Source: a virus
Length of the DNA: 64,000 bases
Strand: one strand, 5' to 3'
IMG/VR virus record: IMGVR_UViG_3300049830_000142
Coordinates: 1 to 64,000 of that record
In this document: positions 24,220-33,054 of the stretch, piece by piece
Position numbering within the stretch: position 1 is the stretch's first letter
How the letters are laid out: each line of letters opens with the position of its first letter
The notes under the pieces: generated by a model
What the model was told of the DNA's origin: nothing
The model's input: the letters and a program-made list of their open reading frames with translations, nothing else
The model's database searches: none
Program-made: the position numbers and the translations under genes

Positions 24220-27200
24220 TAGAATAGAGGAGTGTTGATCGTACAATACGGTGCAGTACTAAACTCCGGATAAATAGCCATCCAGTTGATACGAGGGTTA
24301 GCAGTCCTATTTATGTTTGCTGGAGGATTAGCTGGGTCATACCTAAAGCTATTTTGGTTCTCATGAGTATTGACAGTAGGGATTGAACCATCCAATGTAT
24401 AGTAGATATGAATGTTGTTTGATTTGACACCTATAGCTAGCTCAGTTGTAATACCTACTGGAGTGTAGGTTGGTGCCAACTGAGTCAATAAAGTAATCAA
24501 ACTCTGTTGTAAAGCTGAGTTAGGGGCAGTAGAGTATGCGAATGCATCAACTTTAGCGTTGTGACTACCTGGAGCGGCGGCAGAAAACGTAGGTGTTGAA
24601 TTACTTTGTATAGCATCAGTACTAATCATGTTACCAATCGTCGTATCAATAGCGGGAACTATAATCTTCAAAGGTACTGAGTTATTGTTTGTAGCCCTCA
24701 AAGTTAAGTGAGAGTGTGTCATCTGTTTTACAGCGTAGCTTGTGCTAGCTGCGTTGACTAACGAGACATGGCTACCTAAACTTTTACTAACTGTCACACC
24801 ATTCAAAGGAGCTGTAGGAATGTTGTATTCGGCATAAGCAATAGGTATGTAAGCCTTGAATTGATAATTAGTCGTATCAGATGATCCTCTAGCTTTGATA
24901 GCGTTTAGAGCTGCCTTCTGCAACTGTATTAAGTCTTGTGCTACGTTATTATCGATGCCTACGATTTGAGCTACAGAACTGTTGTAGTAGTTTTGCAAAT
25001 CTGTTGTGCTAGCTGCTGATGCTTGAGCAGGTGTCAAAAGCTTGTAAGTCGTAGTTGTGGCCGGTATGTAGTTTCTGCTACTACTCTGTCCTATATCAAA
25101 GTCTTTGGCTAATCCACGGCATACGGCAGCATAAACAACATTAGTCTCACCAAAGTAATTAGTAGGAGCGAATACTACTTCAAGGTAAACGACATGACCT
25201 GGACTCATCTTGAATGGGGTATCGAGACCAAAGACATGATAACGACCTATTGAAGCTTCACCGTTAAATAGATAAGACTGCGGTACAACCTTGACGTATT
25301 CAGTAGAGTCAGTAGCTGTGAAAGCTGTATTGACTGTTGTGAACTGCGCTGGATCGATTGTTTCCTTGCACTTGACTACGCCGAAAGGAGGGATGATAGC
25401 TCCAGGCACGCTCAAGAACTGTTCTTTCCATTTACCTTCAGCATCGGCAGTTCCTGGTTCAGTAGTAGTATTGGCTAGTGCATTGAAACTAGCTTTATCA
25501 CCTTCAGGGTAAACCATGGTGACGGAACTGTTACTATTGTATCCACTATTACTGTTGTTACCATTGTTACTCCAAGATGCGCTGCCAATACCTGTTCCAC
25601 TTCCTCCTCCACCTCCTCCACCTCCACTAAAGGAAGTCAAGTCTAGTACACCGGAGATAGCTAATGAACAGAAAGGTTTAGTAGGATCAGCAGAGACTAA
25701 CTTAAGATTATTTTGCTGTATTGCTCCACTAGCCGTAGCAACTGTCAGTGTAATCGGCTGTCCTGCGAAAGGTCCTGCAGTGTAAGTTGTCGGGTTAAGA
25801 CTAAAACTATCGCAGTTCAAAGCAGGTATGTGAATCTGTGAAGATGTAAATTCGTAATCACATAAGCTAGCTGCGTGCATCTGTAATGTTGCAGTGCTCC
25901 AAGTACTAGGATTATTTGTAGGACCAATACTGATCGTGACTGGGTTTTGTCCTATTGTGAGGTTAGCACAAGAGGCTATCGGAGGTAGTCCTAAGTTTAG
26001 TTCACCGCTTAGTTCAAATCCGCATTGAGTCTTACCGCTAGTTACGGTTGTGACTTTCTTTAACTCAATCGCGTTGTAGCGAGTCAAGTTATTCGGATTA
26101 TCTGGAGTAGTAATGGGTAAGCTATAGTTACTGTTCAACTTTACGTTGACTGAGTTACTAGCTACAAATCCACCATCGCAAACTGGTATAGGTAGGTTAA
26201 CAGTCGTACCATTCCAAGAACATGGGGCAGCAGGGTCACGCATACCGCCTGCATCAGTTAAGTCAATGTTAGAGCTGATTGCTGCTGGAGTATTGCCTGA
26301 GTCATCTGCAAAAGCGTAACCTGCAAAAGAAATTGGATCATTGAATTGAATACCGTTAGGGTAACAAGGAATGTCTATTGGTGGCGGTGTAAGTGTAATG
26401 TGACACAAATCTGGCTTTGTTACCGAAGTAGTTAAACTATGAGTGCCTCCAAAATATGGATCGCTGATTACCCAAGGAGCTACAGTTAGTACTGGACCAG
26501 TGTCTTTACAAGGGATGTCAATTAGTATTGGTCCACCACCAAAGTTGAATTGACAAGGTACTGAGTTTGATTGTGTAACCGAGATTGATGATGTGTGCGT
26601 AGAACTGTTGACTGAATCAGTAATTGTGAAGTCAACACTACCACTTACATTAGGTCCATCTGGGTAACAAGGGATGGTCAACGGAGGTAAGGTCAGATCA
26701 AAGGAACAGCTATTATCTGGATCTGGGGCTAAAGTAACAATTGACCTGTCTACGACTGGACCTGTAGGGCTTGTCCTAATGTCTAGAGGTGCGTTCTTAA
26801 AGGATATACCATCTGGGCACGGTATCTGAGGTAAATTGATTACAGGGTCGCCAACAAACTGCCAGTTACAAGGAACGTCATGGTCTTTGACAATAGCTAG
26901 GCTAGTAGTGACGACAGTACTTTGGTTTGGGTCTACGACAGTAATCGTTGCAGTACTACTTAACTGCGGACCAGTAGGAAAGCATGGTATGACAACGGGT
27001 GGAAAGTCTATGTTAAAGTTACAGACTGAATCTGCTTGAGATGCTCCGACAGTAATAGAACCTGCTGGTGTATTACTAACAATATCGCTTACTTGCGCGA
27101 AGATACTAACAGGAGTCGGGTTAAAGCTAATACCATTTGGGCAGTTCTCAGGCAAAGGAAATGGGTCAACAACTAAAGGAAACTCAATAAAGAGTGGTAA

Positions 27201-27374
27201 ACAAGTTTTTACATTGTTTGGTGGTGTGATTGACCCTAATGGAGTGGGAGGCGCAACTAATGTAGGTAGCGCACAGTTGATAGTCGGCTTATCAGAAACC
27301 GAAGTTGAGATGTACTGAGCTTGACGATTCGCTTCATTGACGATCGTGATCAAACTGGCAATTGGATTACTCAT
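24219..27374 (-). CDS. Large repeat-built fibre or appendage protein
   Basis: 1051 residues. The first 560 are at least eight degenerate repeats of about 55-70 residues, each with a hydrophobic-Pro strand ending in a cysteine motif: FPPVVIPCFPTGP, LPQIPCPDGI, LPPLTIPCYPDGP, IDIPCKDTGP, IDIPCYPNGI, LPIPVCDGGF, LPPIASC, IPALNCDSF. An eight-glycine linker at about 585 separates them from a mixed C-terminal half. Probably a beta-sandwich fibre for host attachment; one Cys per repeat could form disulphides or bind metal. No signal peptide. Start overlaps the upstream membrane-protein gene by eight bases. Confidence 0.7.
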   Translation of the reverse strand: MSNPIASLITIVNEANRQAQYISTSVSDKPTINCALPTLVAPPTPLGSITPPNNVKTCLPLFIEFPLVVDPFPLPENCPNGISFNPTPVSIFAQVSDIVSNTPAGSITVGASQADSVCNFNIDFPPVVIPCFPTGPQLSSTATITVVDPNQSTVVTTSLAIVKDHDVPCNWQFVGDPVINLPQIPCPDGISFKNAPLDIRTSPTGPVVDRSIVTLAPDPDNSCSFDLTLPPLTIPCYPDGPNVSGSVDFTITDSVNSSTHTSSISVTQSNSVPCQFNFGGGPILIDIPCKDTGPVLTVAPWVISDPYFGGTHSLTTSVTKPDLCHITLTPPPIDIPCYPNGIQFNDPISFAGYAFADDSGNTPAAISSNIDLTDAGGMRDPAAPCSWNGTTVNLPIPVCDGGFVASNSVNVKLNSNYSLPITTPDNPNNLTRYNAIELKKVTTVTSGKTQCGFELSGELNLGLPPIASCANLTIGQNPVTISIGPTNNPSTWSTATLQMHAASLCDYEFTSSQIHIPALNCDSFSLNPTTYTAGPFAGQPITLTVATASGAIQQNNLKLVSADPTKPFCSLAISGVLDLTSFSGGGGGGGGSGTGIGSASWSNNGNNSNSGYNSNSSVTMVYPEGDKASFNALANTTTEPGTADAEGKWKEQFLSVPGAIIPPFGVVKCKETIDPAQFTTVNTAFTATDSTEYVKVVPQSYLFNGEASIGRYHVFGLDTPFKMSPGHVVYLEVVFAPTNYFGETNVVYAAVCRGLAKDFDIGQSSSRNYIPATTTTYKLLTPAQASAASTTDLQNYYNSSVAQIVGIDNNVAQDLIQLQKAALNAIKARGSSDTTNYQFKAYIPIAYAEYNIPTAPLNGVTVSKSLGSHVSLVNAASTSYAVKQMTHSHLTLRATNNNSVPLKIIVPAIDTTIGNMISTDAIQSNSTPTFSAAAPGSHNAKVDAFAYSTAPNSALQQSLITLLTQLAPTYTPVGITTELAIGVKSNNIHIYYTLDGSIPTVNTHENQNSFRYDPANPPANINRTANPRINWMAIYPEFSTAPYCTINTPLF

Positions 27375-27762
27375 GTTTCAATTTAACTAAAATACCGTAG
27401 CAAACTAAGCTGAAGAACATAGTCAATAGTATAGCTGGTACTACGAAAAGTACAGGCCATAAATATAGCAATGTAAAAATGAACATGATAGGTACCGTCA
27501 GAAATGCTGAAGTCCAAACACAGATACATTTAGGGCATACAAACAATTTTGTAAGAAAACTGTTGTAGTTGGCGCTAAGGTACTGGGTGTAATGTAATGT
27601 CTGATCGTCTACTGTAGCTTCCTTGTACTCATTTACATGAAAGAATTTACCTAGACTAAACAAACTGACGTATTCTACGAAAGCGTTTGTCTTGAACCAG
27701 ATATACAGGAGCGATGAATTGATGGCCCCAAGTAGAAAGAAAAGTATGAGTAAGTCGCACAT
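27367..27762 (-). CDS. Membrane protein with CPKC motif
   Basis: 131 residues with an N-terminal membrane segment (1-25) and two or three in the C-terminal half (about 75-125). FVCPKCICVWTSAFL sits at the entrance of the second segment; CPxC-x-x-W before a helix recalls DUF1360-type phage and bacterial membrane proteins. Function unknown. Overlaps the fibre gene. Confidence 0.65.
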   Translation of the reverse strand: MCDLLILFFLLGAINSSLLYIWFKTNAFVEYVSLFSLGKFFHVNEYKEATVDDQTLHYTQYLSANYNSFLTKLFVCPKCICVWTSAFLTVPIMFIFTLLYLWPVLFVVPAILLTMFFSLVCYGILVKLKHE

Positions 27763-27822
27763 AAATAGCGAGCCGGCATATCTTAATGATACACCGGCTC
27801 TAGGTCTGGTTAAAGGCTAAAC

Positions 27823-28020
27823 TTAAGCCTCTTTCTGAGCACTAGCAGTATCAGCATCTTCTTCATCCATGACTGCTTTGATCTCTTCATCGATGCGTTT
27901 AACGTTCTCACTGTGTAGTTTAGCTGCCTCTTTCTTTTCAGTTAAGGCTTCCAGGCGTTCCTGGGTTAGGTTAAATACACGTGTCTTACGGTCTGCTCCT
28001 TGCTTAGGTATTGTTGGCAT
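27823..28020 (-). CDS. Small charged coiled-coil-like protein
   Basis: 65 residues, almost entirely helical: NLTQERLEALTEKKEAAKLHSENVKRIDEEIKAVM, acidic tail. Two bases downstream of the 28023 gene. No family; may be a chaperone or scaffold-like accessory for fibre genes. Confidence 0.6.
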   Translation of the reverse strand: MPTIPKQGADRKTRVFNLTQERLEALTEKKEAAKLHSENVKRIDEEIKAVMDEEDADTASAQKEA

Positions 28021-28022
28021 GA

Positions 28023-28289
28023 TTATTTAGTTGATTCAGACTTCTCTTCGACTTTAGGGGCTTCTACTGTCTTGTTGAGCAGGTCTAGGATGAGCTGCTT
28101 CTGTCCAATCAAGATCAATTGCATGCGTTTAGCTTCGTTTGTTTTGCTAGTCAAGTCGTCAATGGTAGACTGAAGATTTGCCAATGACGAGTCTGCTTGA
28201 CCTAGGTAGGTTTGAAGCGTCTTTACAGTGTCTGCAATTGTCATCTTGAAGACTGGGGCTTGCGCCGTATCGGTTGTTGATTCACTCAT
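28023..28289 (-). CDS. Small coiled-coil protein
   Basis: 88 residues, with a heptad-patterned centre (VKTLQTYLGQADSSLANLQSTIDDLTS) and acidic ends. No family. First gene after a clear sigma70-like promoter at 28313-28340. Confidence 0.6.
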   Translation of the reverse strand: MSESTTDTAQAPVFKMTIADTVKTLQTYLGQADSSLANLQSTIDDLTSKTNEAKRMQLILIGQKQLILDLLNKTVEAPKVEEKSESTK

Positions 28290-28312
28290 AATTTGTGGTT
28301 ACTGTATTTGGA

Positions 28313-28340
28313 ATATTACACAACATATTGGTTGTGTCAA
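28313..28340 (-). promoter_or_regulatory. Sigma70-like promoter
   Basis: Minus strand: TTGACA (28340-28335), 16 bases, TAATAT (28318-28313). A leader of about 16 bases precedes the ATG at 28289, so this one is not leaderless. It starts the 28289-to-23254 transcription unit. Confidence 0.65.
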
Positions 28341-28343
28341 ATG

Positions 28344-28378
28344 AAAAAAAGAGAGCGACCTATTTCTAGATCGCTCTC
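28344..28378 (-). terminator. Rho-independent terminator
   Basis: Minus strand: GAGAGCGA, 12-base loop, TCGCTCTC, then seven T. A textbook terminator for the 28395-28892 gene, directly abutting the next promoter. Confidence 0.85.
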
Positions 28379-28394
28379 AGAGTTAAGGGTTGAA

Positions 28395-28892
28395 TTACGC
28401 TGGTGTTAGCACAACAGTTACAACCGCACCAGTCAGTGCAGTCTGTACACCAGTAAAGTCTAGTGCTAGACGATCACCAGCAGCCAAAGTTTTGTTAGCT
28501 GTAGTAGCAGTCAAAGTTGCTGTTACGCTAGTATTAGCAGTGGACTTGAGGTTGAAAGCAGCAGTAGTTACGGCTACACCAGCAGAAGCTGCTTGAGTAC
28601 CTGTGCATTTCATGAGCGCAGCAGTTACAGCACCTGCATCGGTACCTGCAGTACTATGTACTTCAGTTACAGAAGTTACAGTGTATGCCTTATCAGCAAC
28701 AAAGATGTTCTGGTCAACTGCTTCGTTAATAGAAGCGATCTGAGTAACAATAGTCACGTTACCAAGTGGTAACCATTGAGTACCTGTGTTAACATAAACT
28801 TGGTTACCGACGAATCGGATTGCACCTTTGTAAAAAGGTGTGGTTGCTGTTCCTAGGGAACTAGCTTTGCGTATACTTGAGGCGTCTGCCAT
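28395..28892 (-). CDS. Probable virion decoration or structural protein
   Basis: 165 residues, very rich in T, A and V with few charges. NIFVADKAYTVTSVTEVHSTAG is a signature I associate with small phage structural proteins having a jelly-roll-like fold. It stands alone between a hairpin-containing leader and a strong terminator, as expected of an abundantly expressed virion protein. Specific role (head decoration, fibre) cannot be told. Confidence 0.65.
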   Translation of the reverse strand: MADASSIRKASSLGTATTPFYKGAIRFVGNQVYVNTGTQWLPLGNVTIVTQIASINEAVDQNIFVADKAYTVTSVTEVHSTAGTDAGAVTAALMKCTGTQAASAGVAVTTAAFNLKSTANTSVTATLTATTANKTLAAGDRLALDFTGVQTALTGAVVTVVLTPA

Positions 28893-28972
28893 AATAATTA
28901 AATTTGGTTAGTCGAGACGGAATTGTCTCTAACTCTTAGATCAATTTACCAGCTAGTTTAGAAGTCGTCAAC

Positions 28973-29004
28973 AATATTGTAGCGAATATTGTAGCGAATA
29001 TTGT
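28973..29004. repeat. 12-bp direct repeats
   Basis: AATATTGTAGCG twice in tandem plus a partial third copy (AATATTGT), in the 119-base gap between two minus-strand genes. May be an operator or chance. Confidence 0.5.
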
Positions 29005-29011
29005 TTGAAGC

Positions 29012-29308
29012 TTACTTTCCGTGGAAAATAACGTACTCAACTACTACACTCAATATTGCATTAATTGCTATAGTGATGCCGATGAGTTTGTACTTAAAGG
29101 CATTAAGCGAGTCGATCTTGTCTCTAAGATGCTCCAGCTCATTGCGATAAGTAACACGTAAGTCTTCTAATGCTTGTTGTTTCACAAATGATGTCTTAAT
29201 GTCGACGATGTCACTGCGTATCTTAGATTGACCATCTTCCAATGTTGATAGTTTTTCTAACACAATAGCTCGCCATTCTTTCTGAAGTTCATTGATCTCG
29301 TCTGCCAT
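29012..29308 (-). CDS. Coiled-coil protein with C-terminal membrane anchor (holin-like candidate)
   Basis: 98 residues. Residues 1-70 form a coiled coil (EDGQSKIRSDIVDIKTSFVKQQ); 71-95 a single membrane helix (KLIGITIAINAILSVVVEYVIF). This layout matches XhlA-type and other small phage membrane proteins involved in lysis or anchoring. The lysozyme is 19 kb away, so a lysis role is only a suggestion. Upstream is a perfect palindrome CTTACTATAGTAAG near a TTGTTT-17-TACTAT promoter-like pair. Confidence 0.6.
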   Translation of the reverse strand: MADEINELQKEWRAIVLEKLSTLEDGQSKIRSDIVDIKTSFVKQQALEDLRVTYRNELEHLRDKIDSLNAFKYKLIGITIAINAILSVVVEYVIFHGK

Positions 29309-29366
29309 AAAATTTCGTATATGTTGATACTTACTATAGTAAGTTAAATTAACTATTAAAACAATC

Positions 29367-30065
29367 TTATTCTTCTTCAGCGCCTATTACTTTATGGTAA
29401 AACTTATCTAACTCACCACCAGAGTAGTGTTCTTTGTTCTTCAGCAAGATTTCTTTCCCCCATACTTCTTCCATATCTTTGTCTGGAATACCCATGTCCC
29501 TTAGCAATCCGTAGAGTTTGATTTCAGTTGTGCCTACTCTATAAACGAAAAGAGCTCGATCTGGGTAAAAAATTACTTTGCCACCAACTCCAGTACCAGG
29601 TACTACGTTAACGTGGGCTTCAGCTTCTCCTGATTCCTTAATACGAGTATAAACACCAGGCTTTAGTCTTTGCTGAGCTGATACTACATACTCTGAACCG
29701 TTCAAAATAGTCGTGTTGCGATCGGTCAACCAAGGTATATGAGCTATTGTAGTGGTCTTAGTATCAAGAACTTTACCCGTCTTTTTGTCGATCATCTCAA
29801 ACGTACCTCTTAAAGGGTTGGAGATGTCACGCTTTTCCATGATAGCTTTGTTTTGTTCTTTGTAGGTTGGAGCATGTTCAGGAAAATTAAAATGCAGATC
29901 AGTGACCTTAAGTCTGTACGCCGGGCTTTCGACTTTGTTCAGATGCTTTTGAAAGGCAGCTAAAGCTTTGTCATGCAGCCAACCTCTAGTCTTCTCAGGG
30001 TCAAAGAAGCCTCTAGCATTCTTAGGCAAAGGTAGACTGTAAAGAGGGTTGATGTTCGTATTCAT
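29367..30065 (-). CDS. RNA polymerase beta subunit, N-terminal fragment (betaN)
   Basis: 232 residues. IPWLTDRNTTILNGSEYVVS (about 111-130) followed by AQQRLKPGVYTRI is the bacterial beta signature IPLMTerGTFIINGaErVvvSQLhRSPGVyf. Upstream NPLRGTFEMIDKKTGKV matches the aPLrvklrlinKeTGev strand, and the C-terminal LYGLLRDMGIPDKDMEEVWG matches aTillrALGys.eeilelf. It covers about E. coli beta 1-235. Encoded on the strand opposite to the other three fragments, within a virion-protein operon (1-base overlap with the 30065 gene). Confidence 0.83.
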   Translation of the reverse strand: MNTNINPLYSLPLPKNARGFFDPEKTRGWLHDKALAAFQKHLNKVESPAYRLKVTDLHFNFPEHAPTYKEQNKAIMEKRDISNPLRGTFEMIDKKTGKVLDTKTTTIAHIPWLTDRNTTILNGSEYVVSAQQRLKPGVYTRIKESGEAEAHVNVVPGTGVGGKVIFYPDRALFVYRVGTTEIKLYGLLRDMGIPDKDMEEVWGKEILLKNKEHYSGGELDKFYHKVIGAEEE

Positions 30066-31048
30066 TAGAACGATTGTGGAGCATTGACTCTTCTTTGTAC
30101 AGGCTGATTTGATCGAGAGCCATCCTCACCACCACCCATGATTTGAGAAAGTAGTGCGATAAGTAATCCACCGCCACCTACACCAGCTGCTAACTTACCC
30201 CAGTTATTTTTTAACCAATCACCAGTTAAGCTTCCAGCTCTTCCTATAGCTGAATTAGTGGCATAGTCTTTTAACTCAGGAAATTGCTGACCCATAGCGT
30301 CTACATTAGGATCTGTAGGACCAGTGGCCTTATTCCATAGATCACCGAAGCCCATCTTACCTGTAGTCTCATCGATATAGCGCTTAGCATCTTGTTGAAA
30401 CGCTGGAGCTAATTTAGCTGGGTAAGCTTCGGTTAATGCTTTAATGAAGCTAGCTTTTTCAGTAGGAGCTAGTTGTTGAAATTTAGGAACGATAGCTTTG
30501 ACATACTCACCAGCCTCATAAGTCTTCTTTAGTCCGTCCATTAAAGCGCTACCACCTGATGACTCGGAGTTTTGAGCGTAGTATTTGCTAACATCCATCG
30601 TTGCTTTAGTAAAAGGATTATTAGCGTCAGGCTTACCACCTGTAAAGTTTTTGTAAGCATCCTCGAAAGTGTCTACCATCTTACCTTGTGGAGCAGCCTC
30701 TAAAGCAGGCTGAAAATCATCAGTGACTAAAGTATTGATAAGTTGTTCAGGAAATTTACCTTTGAACTCATTAGCTAACTGCATACCAGTAGATTGAGGT
30801 GCGCTATTTACACCAGCTACAACTGGAGCACCGGCAGCTGGTGAAGGAGGAGCTGTTGGTGGAGGCAGAGCTGGGGCAGGATCTTGCATAGGCGCAGGAC
30901 CTGGAGATGCCAGAGGTGCTGTCGGAGTAGTTATCGCAGCTGGAATGGGTGCTGGTTTAATAGCAGGAGGAGGTGTAGTTCCTTCTCCTATTTTTTGGAT
31001 ACACCCTAATTCAAACAGAACACCACGATAGAACTCATTATTTTGCAT
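30065..31048 (-). CDS. Tagged proline/alanine-rich protein
   Basis: 327 residues. N-terminal tag NNEFYRGVLFELG like that of the 35000-36085 protein, then a P/A-rich low-complexity linker (about 25-95), a helical domain (100-260) and a C-terminal glycine-rich hydrophobic segment (LAAGVGGGGLLIALLSQIMGGG). No family. Likely a virion or ejected protein. Overlaps both neighbours. Confidence 0.6.
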   Translation of the reverse strand: MQNNEFYRGVLFELGCIQKIGEGTTPPPAIKPAPIPAAITTPTAPLASPGPAPMQDPAPALPPPTAPPSPAAGAPVVAGVNSAPQSTGMQLANEFKGKFPEQLINTLVTDDFQPALEAAPQGKMVDTFEDAYKNFTGGKPDANNPFTKATMDVSKYYAQNSESSGGSALMDGLKKTYEAGEYVKAIVPKFQQLAPTEKASFIKALTEAYPAKLAPAFQQDAKRYIDETTGKMGFGDLWNKATGPTDPNVDAMGQQFPELKDYATNSAIGRAGSLTGDWLKNNWGKLAAGVGGGGLLIALLSQIMGGGEDGSRSNQPVQRRVNAPQSF

Positions 31049-31991
31049 ATTCGACGCCAGTAGGATACTGGGCCTTCTGTTCGCGTTCTTTCTTCTTGTT
31101 GTGATTATGGATTAGCATAGCTAGCGTACCTAAGCCTACTGCACCAGCACCACCAACCCAAAGATCTTCCATACCACCTGTCATACCACCTGTAGCTTGG
31201 TTAACTGCTTCGTTAAAAGCGTGAGTGCCTCTAGATGCAACATCAGAATGGGCTGAAGCTAATTCACTAGGATTAGCATGGCTAGCAACCTGAGCAATTT
31301 CTTTAGGAGAAACGTTTGGGATGTTTGAGTTTTCTGCACCAAAAAGTGTAGGAGCATATTTGAAACCAGCATTAGCAATTTCAGGTGCGTAGCTAGCAGT
31401 TAAGCCGGCACCACCCAAAGCACCACCAAGGCCTAGCATCTTTTTCCAAGATGGGCCTAAGTTTTGAGCGGCAGTAGTTGCGGCCGCAGGTAACCCTGTG
31501 CTAGCGGACTTTTGAAATTCAATACTTACAGCTTCACAGAACTTATCGACTAATGGAGTCTCAGCGCTAAGTTTATTCATCTGTTGAGCGGCCGCCAACT
31601 GTTCCATGTATTTCTTTTTAGCGTCGGCGATCTGCTTGTTACCTTGGTTTTCTTGGTAATGATCGTAAATAGTTTTAGCTCCGAGGAAACCTACTGGAGC
31701 ACCAGCGATGGCAGCAAGATAAGGAGCATAAGAATCCATGTTACCCATTGCTGATTTAGCTAGCGCAGGCAGCCCAGTACCAGGAGAAGGAGTAGCAGAC
31801 TCAGGCATATGACTATTTGGGTCTTTCATCATTAGCTGAATCTTATTCTGTTCTCGTTTAGGTGGTGCGACTTTATGGCTCATATCCGTCAATAGACGCA
31901 TACCGCCAAATGCACTACCGCCTCCCAATGCACTGAGAAGCATGATCTCAGCTGGTGTTAACTGTGCAACTTTTTCTAGAGCTTGACTCAT
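31038..31991 (-). CDS. Virion-type protein with glycine-zipper membrane segments
   Basis: 317 residues with hydrophobic G/A-rich segments near residues 14-30, 80-100, 190-215 and 280-300 (the last followed by HNHNKKKERE). Such alternating glycine-zipper helices are seen in phage ejection or tape-related proteins that enter membranes. No catalytic motif. The stop overlaps the next gene. Confidence 0.6.
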   Translation of the reverse strand: MSQALEKVAQLTPAEIMLLSALGGGSAFGGMRLLTDMSHKVAPPKREQNKIQLMMKDPNSHMPESATPSPGTGLPALAKSAMGNMDSYAPYLAAIAGAPVGFLGAKTIYDHYQENQGNKQIADAKKKYMEQLAAAQQMNKLSAETPLVDKFCEAVSIEFQKSASTGLPAAATTAAQNLGPSWKKMLGLGGALGGAGLTASYAPEIANAGFKYAPTLFGAENSNIPNVSPKEIAQVASHANPSELASAHSDVASRGTHAFNEAVNQATGGMTGGMEDLWVGGAGAVGLGTLAMLIHNHNKKKEREQKAQYPTGVEYAK

Positions 31992-31994
31992 AAA

Positions 31995-32381
31995 TTAGAC
32001 TTGTGGTTGTTCTTCGCGCTCATCCATATTCTCAAAGTATTCGAGAAAGATTACCAAATCTCCTCGTTGTGTCCAGTTGTCATTTCTATTGATAACTTGG
32101 TAGCGCTTAGTGTTATTGTAAAATTCTTGTAAGAGAGTGCGATCTTCGTCGTCAGCACATGGTTTCAGGAATACACACTTATAGACCTGAGTCTTCTCTT
32201 CTGCAACTTGATGCTGCCTAATACCCAGCTGAGTCTCGTAAGCATCTATCATCTTCTCAGGGTCAGTGCCTTTGAAAAGATCTCTGACTACTTCGGCTTC
32301 AGTCCTAGGCTTCCATTCTAGTTCACTCAATGAACCAGTTAGCATGAAATTTTCTCTTTGTTTGATGTCTTTTGCTTTCAT
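31995..32381 (-). CDS. Hypothetical soluble protein
   Basis: 128 residues, acidic and soluble; central EKTQVYKCVFLKPCADDEDRT with two cysteines; C-terminal aromatic strand GDLVIFLEYFENMDE. No family. Its start overlaps the stop of the 32381 gene by one base. Confidence 0.6.
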   Translation of the reverse strand: MKAKDIKQRENFMLTGSLSELEWKPRTEAEVVRDLFKGTDPEKMIDAYETQLGIRQHQVAEEKTQVYKCVFLKPCADDEDRTLLQEFYNNTKRYQVINRNDNWTQRGDLVIFLEYFENMDEREEQPQV

Positions 32382-32737
32382 TAGAGTGTGTTCGGATGTT
32401 CAACCTTACCTTGCAAAGACTTGGCAGCTTCCAAATACTGGTCGCGTTCCCTCTGCTTCTTCAGCTGTTGGTTAGTACTATCCTCGTTAGCTAAGTGCCC
32501 GGCATACAAACCTGTACCGGCTAGCATACCTACGCCAGCTAATGAAGCTCCATATGCATTAAAAGTATTCTTCAGAGCATTAGGAATGTTAGTGGTCCAC
32601 CATGCTAAGTCAGCAGCGCCGCCAGCAGTCTTTTGAAGCTTACCACCTAAATGGTCTTCAAAGTCAGCCAATGACTTTCCGCTCTTAGCCAACTCAATCA
32701 TGAGTGCTGTCTTAACTAGTTGTGCACGATCGTTCAT
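32381..32737 (-). CDS. Hypothetical protein with one membrane segment
   Basis: 118 residues. N-terminal amphipathic tag-like helix (MNDRAQLVKTALMIELAKSG), a G/A-rich hydrophobic segment at about 60-80 (YGASLAGVGMLAGTGLYAGHLA), then a charged C-terminus (KKQRERDQYLEAAKSL). Part of the 29-36 kb virion-type operon. Confidence 0.58.
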   Translation of the reverse strand: MNDRAQLVKTALMIELAKSGKSLADFEDHLGGKLQKTAGGAADLAWWTTNIPNALKNTFNAYGASLAGVGMLAGTGLYAGHLANEDSTNQQLKKQRERDQYLEAAKSLQGKVEHPNTL

Positions 32738-32751
32738 ATTAGTATCTTACC

Positions 32752-33054
32752 TTAAAATTTGTTTGTGTCAATTTGGTAACTCTTTGATTTATCATCATAG
32801 TTAGCAAATCTAGGCCTATTGATATAGTCGTAAATCAATACTCCAATACCAAACCCTGCTGCAGACAATAGTGTCTGGGCCATTTTACTTAGCTTAGCAT
32901 ATTTGGCTGCCGCCAAACCAAGAGCTGCACCACCTACGCCAGACAAAGCCTTTTCCAACTTTCTTTTATTTTCTTCCTTAGAAAGTTCCTGCTTTTGTGA
33001 GCTACCTAGGCCAGTATCACTGTGCGCTAAGTTGATGATTGATTCAATATCCAT
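32752..33054 (-). CDS. Small membrane-associated hypothetical protein
   Basis: 100 residues: charged N-terminal half, glycine-rich hydrophobic segments at about 35-50 and 60-80 (LLSAAGFGIGVLIYDYINRP), polar tail. Overlaps the 33054 gene by one base. No family. Confidence 0.58.
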   Translation of the reverse strand: MDIESIINLAHSDTGLGSSQKQELSKEENKRKLEKALSGVGGAALGLAAAKYAKLSKMAQTLLSAAGFGIGVLIYDYINRPRFANYDDKSKSYQIDTNKF

